64,000 nt of DNA, from assembly GCA_044224905.1 (NCBI GenBank), contig JBGAJN010000001.1, positions 806,001 to 870,000 on the forward strand, given 5' to 3'. The notes under the pieces were generated by a model that was given only the letters and a program-made list of their open reading frames with translations, made no database searches and was not told where the DNA came from. A program made the position numbers and the translations under genes. Positions 60,027 through 64,000 of this stretch are shown here, piece after piece. The first letter of the stretch is position 1. Every line of letters starts with the position of its first letter. Origin of the DNA: JBGAJN01 sp044224905 (GTDB lineage: Bacteria > Verrucomicrobiota > Verrucomicrobiia > Limisphaerales > JBGAJN01).

Positions 60027-63000
60027 TTACGGCTTGCCGTAGCAATGCACTTTGCCATCAACCGTGGCGACGTAAAGCCGGCCTTGCGCGACGGACATGC
60101 CGTCCCAGACGGGCGGGCTCTCGAGTTTGAAGTCGGTGGCCATCTTGCCGTTCTCGGTGGAAACGAGCCAAAGAATGCCGCCCTTCTTGCCGTCGAGCGC
60201 GTCGTCTTGGCGGGCCAATTCGGCGAGAATGCCAGGGTCTTTTTGCGACATGCGTTCGAACGCGTATTCTTCGTCGATCAAATCCGGCGGGCCGGCGATG
60301 AACACGGCCTTGCCGGCCATCGCCATGGCGCGGGTGATGATCGGAACGGAGCGTTCCCAGTTGTGCTGCACGAAGGAGCCGGACTTGTTCGGAGCCGCAG
60401 CGGGCGCGCCGGGGGTCGAGGCGGCGAGTGCGGACGGTGCGGTGCTGGTGGTGCCTTTGCGGAACCACAGCGCGGCAGCGACTTTGCCTTTGCCGGTTTC
60501 GACGCCGTTCATGATGCCGTGTGACGCGTTGCCGGATTCGTCCTTCGCGTTGCCGTTGTCAAAGGTGGCGACCACCAATGCGCCCTTGGCGGTTTTGATC
60601 GCGCCCGCGCTGTTGGCGTGTTCGACAATTTCATTTTCGTCCAACGCGCGGCCGAACACGGCGAATTGATCGATCATTCCGGTGTAAGGCGCACCGTGAC
60701 CGAATTCGCTCACGTGCGAGGCGCCGGCGTAGCCGAGCACGAGACCTTGATTGGGTTTCTTGGTGACGAACGCGCCTTTGGTTTCGGCCGCGACCTGTCC
60801 GTCAACGAAGAGGCGGAGTTGCTGGCCTTCGGTGAGCACGCCGGCGAGGTGATGCCAGCCGCCGTCGAGCGGACGTTGCGCGTCGGCCGTGATGGATTTG
60901 TTATCCGCACGAATCGAGAATCCGGGACGACCGTCCTGGAGTGACAGCTGATAACCGGTCACGCCGCCGCCGTGTTGCACGATGACGCCGTCCTTGCCGT
61001 CGGGCATGACCCAAGCCTCGACCGTGAGCGCTTTCTTCGACGGATCGATTTTGTCGGAGTCGAATTTCACGTGCGGCGTGGCGGCGACTGCGGGGGCGCC
61101 TTTCTTGCCTTTTTTGTTGTCCGCTTTGGCCGCGGCTTTGCCCGCTTTTTTCTTGGCTCCGCCTGCGGTGCTGGCCTTGTCGACCTCGACGTTCGGCGCT
61201 TCTTTGCTCGCCGAGAAGAGTTGGTGCTCCATCGTCGTGGTCCACTTGTAGTACTGCGGCAGGCGCGAGAAGCCGTAGACGTTGGTGGAGTCGTGAACGA
61301 GGATGCGGCCTTCGGGCGTGTACTTGCCGGCCTGATAATAACCGTTGTGACCGCCGGCGAAGGACTTGCCGTAAACCCAATAGCTGCGGTGGAACCACGA
61401 GTCATCGAGGAAGCCCATCGGCGCGAACAAATGGCGACCTTCGCCTTTTTGCGCCCCGCCTTGTTCGGCGGCATTGCCGCTCACGGGTCCGATGTCCACG
61501 CGGATGCCGTCGGCTTTGATCTTCTGCGAACGCAGATACATCATGTGGCCGTCGCTGGAGAGAATGTCATTCAAACCGACGGGCATCTGCAGCGTCAGGT
61601 GGCGCGATTGGAGGTCCTTGCCGGTGTCAGGGTCCTTGTCGTCGTAGTTCACTTCGGCGAGTTTCTTGCCGGTGAGCGCATCGAGGCGCACGAAGCGCAG
61701 GCCGCCGTCGAGATACATCGAGCGACCGGCGACACAGTTCACTGTGCCGTTTTCCACGAGCACGCTGCCGTGAACGGGCCATACGCTTTCGACCTGTTCC
61801 CACGCGGCGTGGCGGCGATCGCCGGGTGCGGCTTGGAAGCGCCAGATGAGCGCACCATCGGTTCCGCGGAGGCAATAAACCCAGCCGTCTTTGCCGCCGA
61901 AGTAAACGCGGCCTTTCCAGTACGTGGGCGGTGAATCGATGCGCGCGCCGGCGATGAAGTGCCAGGCTTCTTTGCCGGTCACGTGATCCAAGGCGTGCAA
62001 CGTGTGGGAATCGATTTGCGAGACGAACACTTTGCCACCGGCGATGCTCAGTGCGGAAAGCGCTCCGCTGAGGGAAACTTCCCACGCGCGTTCGAGGCTC
62101 GGCAGAAGCGTTTGATCGCTGAAACCGCTGCGTGCGGCGTCGTGGCGATACGTGGGCCAATCCTTCGCGTCGGCGTCCTTTTCATCGATCGGTTGACCCC
62201 ATGCGGGGCCTTGTTCGAGGCGTTGTTCTTCGGTGCGGGTTTTTGGATGTGGCGAGTTGGCGCCCGACGCGAGGGCGTTCATGCCGTCGAGCTTGGCTTC
62301 CGGATAGCAGGCGCAGTTGTGCGGGCCGGCATAAGTGAGGCCGTTGGCCGGCAGCACACCGTAAAGGCACGCGCCGCGAACCCAGTGATTGAGGTCCCAG
62401 TGCTGCTTGTCGAGGTCCACATACTCGATACCTGTGCGCGACGGCATGATGAACTTCTCCGTGGCCTTCGCGATGTAGCAGCGGTGGTGGAACCAATACG
62501 TGCCGTCCGGAACGTCGGGGGCAAATTTCTTCTTCACCTCGCCGGTCCGCGGATCGCGACCGGTGAACTCGCCACTCTGTCCGCCCGAGGTCGTGCCGGC
62601 ATTCCACACGAGTCCGCCCGCGACGATAAGGTCTTCGGGCGAGCGATAGCCGGACTTCTCATGCGTGCCGCCCCAGAGAATCTTGCCAGTCTTGATATCG
62701 AGGCCGCGTTCCACGCCATCGCCGCCGGCGTAGAGGATCACGTCGTTGTGGAACAGCACGCGCGGTCCAAAGTTGTATTCGATAAGCTTGCGCTTGCCCT
62801 GCTCCTGACTGACCCACTGCTGTTTGCCATCCTTAGCGTCGAGGCAGACGACGTGGTCGCCATCGTAAAATGCGACGTGCTGGCCATCGGAGCCGAGCGT
62901 GATCGGTGCGCAGAGGGTTTCCTTTTTCCACAGAACTTTTCCGGAGTCCGCGTTGACGGCCATGATGAAGCGCGGTTTGCGATCCCATTCGTATTCGTTG

Positions 63001-64000
63001 GCGACGCGGCCTTGGTCGCTTTGAAGTTTCGGCGCGTAATCGGCGATGGCCCACTTGTTCGGATTCACGAGCAGGAAGAGCGTGCCGTTCACGTGGAGAA
63101 TTTCCTCCGTGCCTTTGGTTTCGGGATATTTGCGAATGAGTTCGCCCGTGGCGCCATCGAGGCAGGACACTGGGCCTTCGAGTTCATCCGCTACGAAAAT
63201 GCGGTCGTGATCGGCCACGAGGCGACGCGTGAGTTGCGTCGGACCGGTCTTGAGCGGCCACATGTGCTCGGACCAATTGGTAATCGCGCGTTTCCAGAGG
63301 ACCGTGCCGTTGAAGGCGTCGCGGGCGCAAAGCTGCCATTTGGAGGGGAGCAGGATCGAAATGCGGGATCCTTCGTCCATGATGTAGAACAAGCGACCGT
63401 TGGCGCTCACTTCGGCGCTGACGCTGGACATGCGATCGTGATGGCGCGACCAGCGCGGGTTGCCGACCCATTGCAAACGCTCGGGCGGGCCGACTTGCGT
63501 GTCCTTCGAGACGGCGTTGCCCTTCGCATCGTAGTAATAGTGCGTCCAGTCGTCGAATTTCGCTTCCTTGGTCTTCACCGACTTCGTCCACTGGCCACCT
63601 TTCTTGATCATCGCTACGCCATTCGGGACGAGGATGCGGTTCACTTCGGCCATCGAAATGCCGCCGAGATCCTCGGCGACGAGGAGGTTGGCGAAGTTGT
63701 CGATGTAGGGGAGCAGTTTGCCGTCGAACTTTTCCACGGCGACGGGGCCGTATTTGCCGGTGGCGTAAATCGATTCGCGCGCGGCCGCGACTTTCTTCGC
63801 GTCGGTGTCGAGGCCCTGCACTTGGTAGCTGTTGTTCACCCGCAACGCGGCGGTCAGTTTGCCATCGCCGATGCCCAATTGCACGACGATGCCGCCTTTG
63901 ATGCCGGCGGTTTGGACAATCGTCTTTGCCTCCGCCTCGGGCGACGCGGCGAGAGCGCTGGAAGTCAGCGCGCAGATCGTGGCTAAGGCGCACAACAAAG
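60027..64000 (-). CDS. Giant exported PQQ-propeller/LamG protein with methyltransferase-like domain (5' end outside window)
   Basis: At least 1323 residues are visible. The frame reaches the window edge and the nearest start is only a TTG at 63998, so the true start is probably upstream. A signal-like stretch (ALATICALTSSALAAS) is followed by a Rossmann domain of class I methyltransferase type (GGIVVQLGIGDGKLTAALR, VQGLDTDAKKVAAARESI, EVNRILVPNGVAMIKKGGQW). PQQ-type beta-propeller repeats (about 180-860), a Lys/Ala-rich linker (about 930-975), a LamG domain (about 990-1170) and a last PQQ blade (VWDGMSVAQGRLYVATVDGKVHCYGKP) complete it. Proteins of this shape bind surfaces or quinone cofactors. 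It lies 87 nt upstream of the transporter operon. Confidence 0.85.
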   Translation of the reverse strand, partial: LLCALATICALTSSALAASPEAEAKTIVQTAGIKGGIVVQLGIGDGKLTAALRVNNSYQVQGLDTDAKKVAAARESIYATGKYGPVAVEKFDGKLLPYIDNFANLLVAEDLGGISMAEVNRILVPNGVAMIKKGGQWTKSVKTKEAKFDDWTHYYYDAKGNAVSKDTQVGPPERLQWVGNPRWSRHHDRMSSVSAEVSANGRLFYIMDEGSRISILLPSKWQLCARDAFNGTVLWKRAITNWSEHMWPLKTGPTQLTRRLVADHDRIFVADELEGPVSCLDGATGELIRKYPETKGTEEILHVNGTLFLLVNPNKWAIADYAPKLQSDQGRVANEYEWDRKPRFIMAVNADSGKVLWKKETLCAPITLGSDGQHVAFYDGDHVVCLDAKDGKQQWVSQEQGKRKLIEYNFGPRVLFHNDVILYAGGDGVERGLDIKTGKILWGGTHEKSGYRSPEDLIVAGGLVWNAGTTSGGQSGEFTGRDPRTGEVKKKFAPDVPDGTYWFHHRCYIAKATEKFIMPSRTGIEYVDLDKQHWDLNHWVRGACLYGVLPANGLTYAGPHNCACYPEAKLDGMNALASGANSPHPKTRTEEQRLEQGPAWGQPIDEKDADAKDWPTYRHDAARSGFSDQTLLPSLERAWEVSLSGALSALSIAGGKVFVSQIDSHTLHALDHVTGKEAWHFIAGARIDSPPTYWKGRVYFGGKDGWVYCLRGTDGALIWRFQAAPGDRRHAAWEQVESVWPVHGSVLVENGTVNCVAGRSMYLDGGLRFVRLDALTGKKLAEVNYDDKDPDTGKDLQSRHLTLQMPVGLNDILSSDGHMMYLRSQKIKADGIRVDIGPVSGNAAEQGGAQKGEGRHLFAPMGFLDDSWFHRSYWVYGKSFAGGHNGYYQAGKYTPEGRILVHDSTNVYGFSRLPQYYKWTTTMEHQLFSASKEAPNVEVDKASTAGGAKKKAGKAAAKADNKKGKKGAPAVAATPHVKFDSDKIDPSKKALTVEAWVMPDGKDGVIVQHGGGVTGYQLSLQDGRPGFSIRADNKSITADAQRPLDGGWHHLAGVLTEGQQLRLFVDGQVAAETKGAFVTKKPNQGLVLGYAGASHVSEFGHGAPYTGMIDQFAVFGRALDENEIVEHANSAGAIKTAKGALVVATFDNGNAKDESGNASHGIMNGVETGKGKVAAALWFRKGTTSTAPSALAASTPGAPAAAPNKSGSFVQHNWERSVPIITRAMAMAGKAVFIAGPPDLIDEEYAFERMSQKDPGILAELARQDDALDGKKGGILWLVSTENGKMATDFKLESPPVWDGMSVAQGRLYVATVDGKVHCYGKP

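Noticed and set aside
61959..63986. 675-codon open frame on the plus strand
   Set aside because: It is antisense to the PQQ/LamG gene. Its composition (Val/Ala/Arg/Glu without domain motifs) is that of a shadow in GC-rich DNA.

Overview
The window is about 64 kb of moderately GC-rich bacterial chromosome. It most likely comes from a Verrucomicrobiota member of the Pedosphaera/Limisphaera type (subdivision 3) or a close relative. This rests on gene content, not on a marker tree. The pointers are paired PSCyt1-DUF1549-DUF1553 and DUF1501 proteins, several pseudopilin-like proteins with the FTLIELLVVIAIIAILA N-terminus, secreted LamG, GH16-like and purple-acid-phosphatase proteins with DxDxDG calcium repeats, futalosine-type menaquinone synthesis (mqnD), a plant/cyanobacterial-length IspH, and Tat-exported Gfo/Idh/MocA proteins. 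Shine-Dalgarno sequences are mostly weak and GTGA/ATGA start-stop overlaps are common.

Layout. 1-1106: the 5' part of a Tat-exported oxidoreductase-like gene (minus strand, runs off the window). 1407-2429: CorA. 2457-11807: an envelope/exopolysaccharide block. It contains an NtrB-like kinase, an NtrC-like sigma-54 activator and a glycosyltransferase-39-like membrane protein, then a sigma-70-type promoter, an outer-membrane barrel, an intrinsic terminator, a Wzz-tyrosine kinase, a Wza-like lipoprotein and a small FHA-like membrane protein. 11843-13402: purH, then tRNA-Val(GAC). 13644-20743: a serine hydrolase, a small secreted protein, and secreted GH16-like, LamG-purple acid phosphatase and TPR genes. 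20916-25217: hemerythrin, clpB and divergent recA. 25240-26824: two pseudopilin-like genes. 27067-32343: slyX, an aldo/keto reductase, a degenerate M48-like protein, mqnD, a DUF6799-like repeat protein, a coiled-coil protein and a 56-residue lipoprotein. 32428-42908: a five-gene minus-strand cluster of two DUF1549/DUF1553 cytochrome proteins, two DUF1501 proteins and one c-type haem/toroid protein.

43066-48139: an SDR, two cupredoxin-like/carboxypeptidase-regulatory paralogues, dgt and ispH. 48243-54065: the arginine cluster argC-argJ-argB-argD-argF, with REP-like palindromes between its genes. 54215-55065: rplM-rpsI with promoter and terminator. 55177-59939: a tightly overlapping five-gene unit of an exported anchored FRYAL protein, a tandem ModA-like binding lipoprotein, a permease, an ATPase and a non-canonical E1/MoeB-like enzyme. 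60027-64000: a very large exported PQQ-propeller/LamG protein with a methyltransferase-like N-terminal domain (5' end outside the window).

The most promising candidate for an undescribed system is the 55.2-59.9 kb transporter plus E1-like unit. Next come the attenuator-like terminator touching the tyrosine-kinase start codon, the exported methyltransferase-like fold, and the FHA-like protein with an altered binding loop in the polysaccharide operon.
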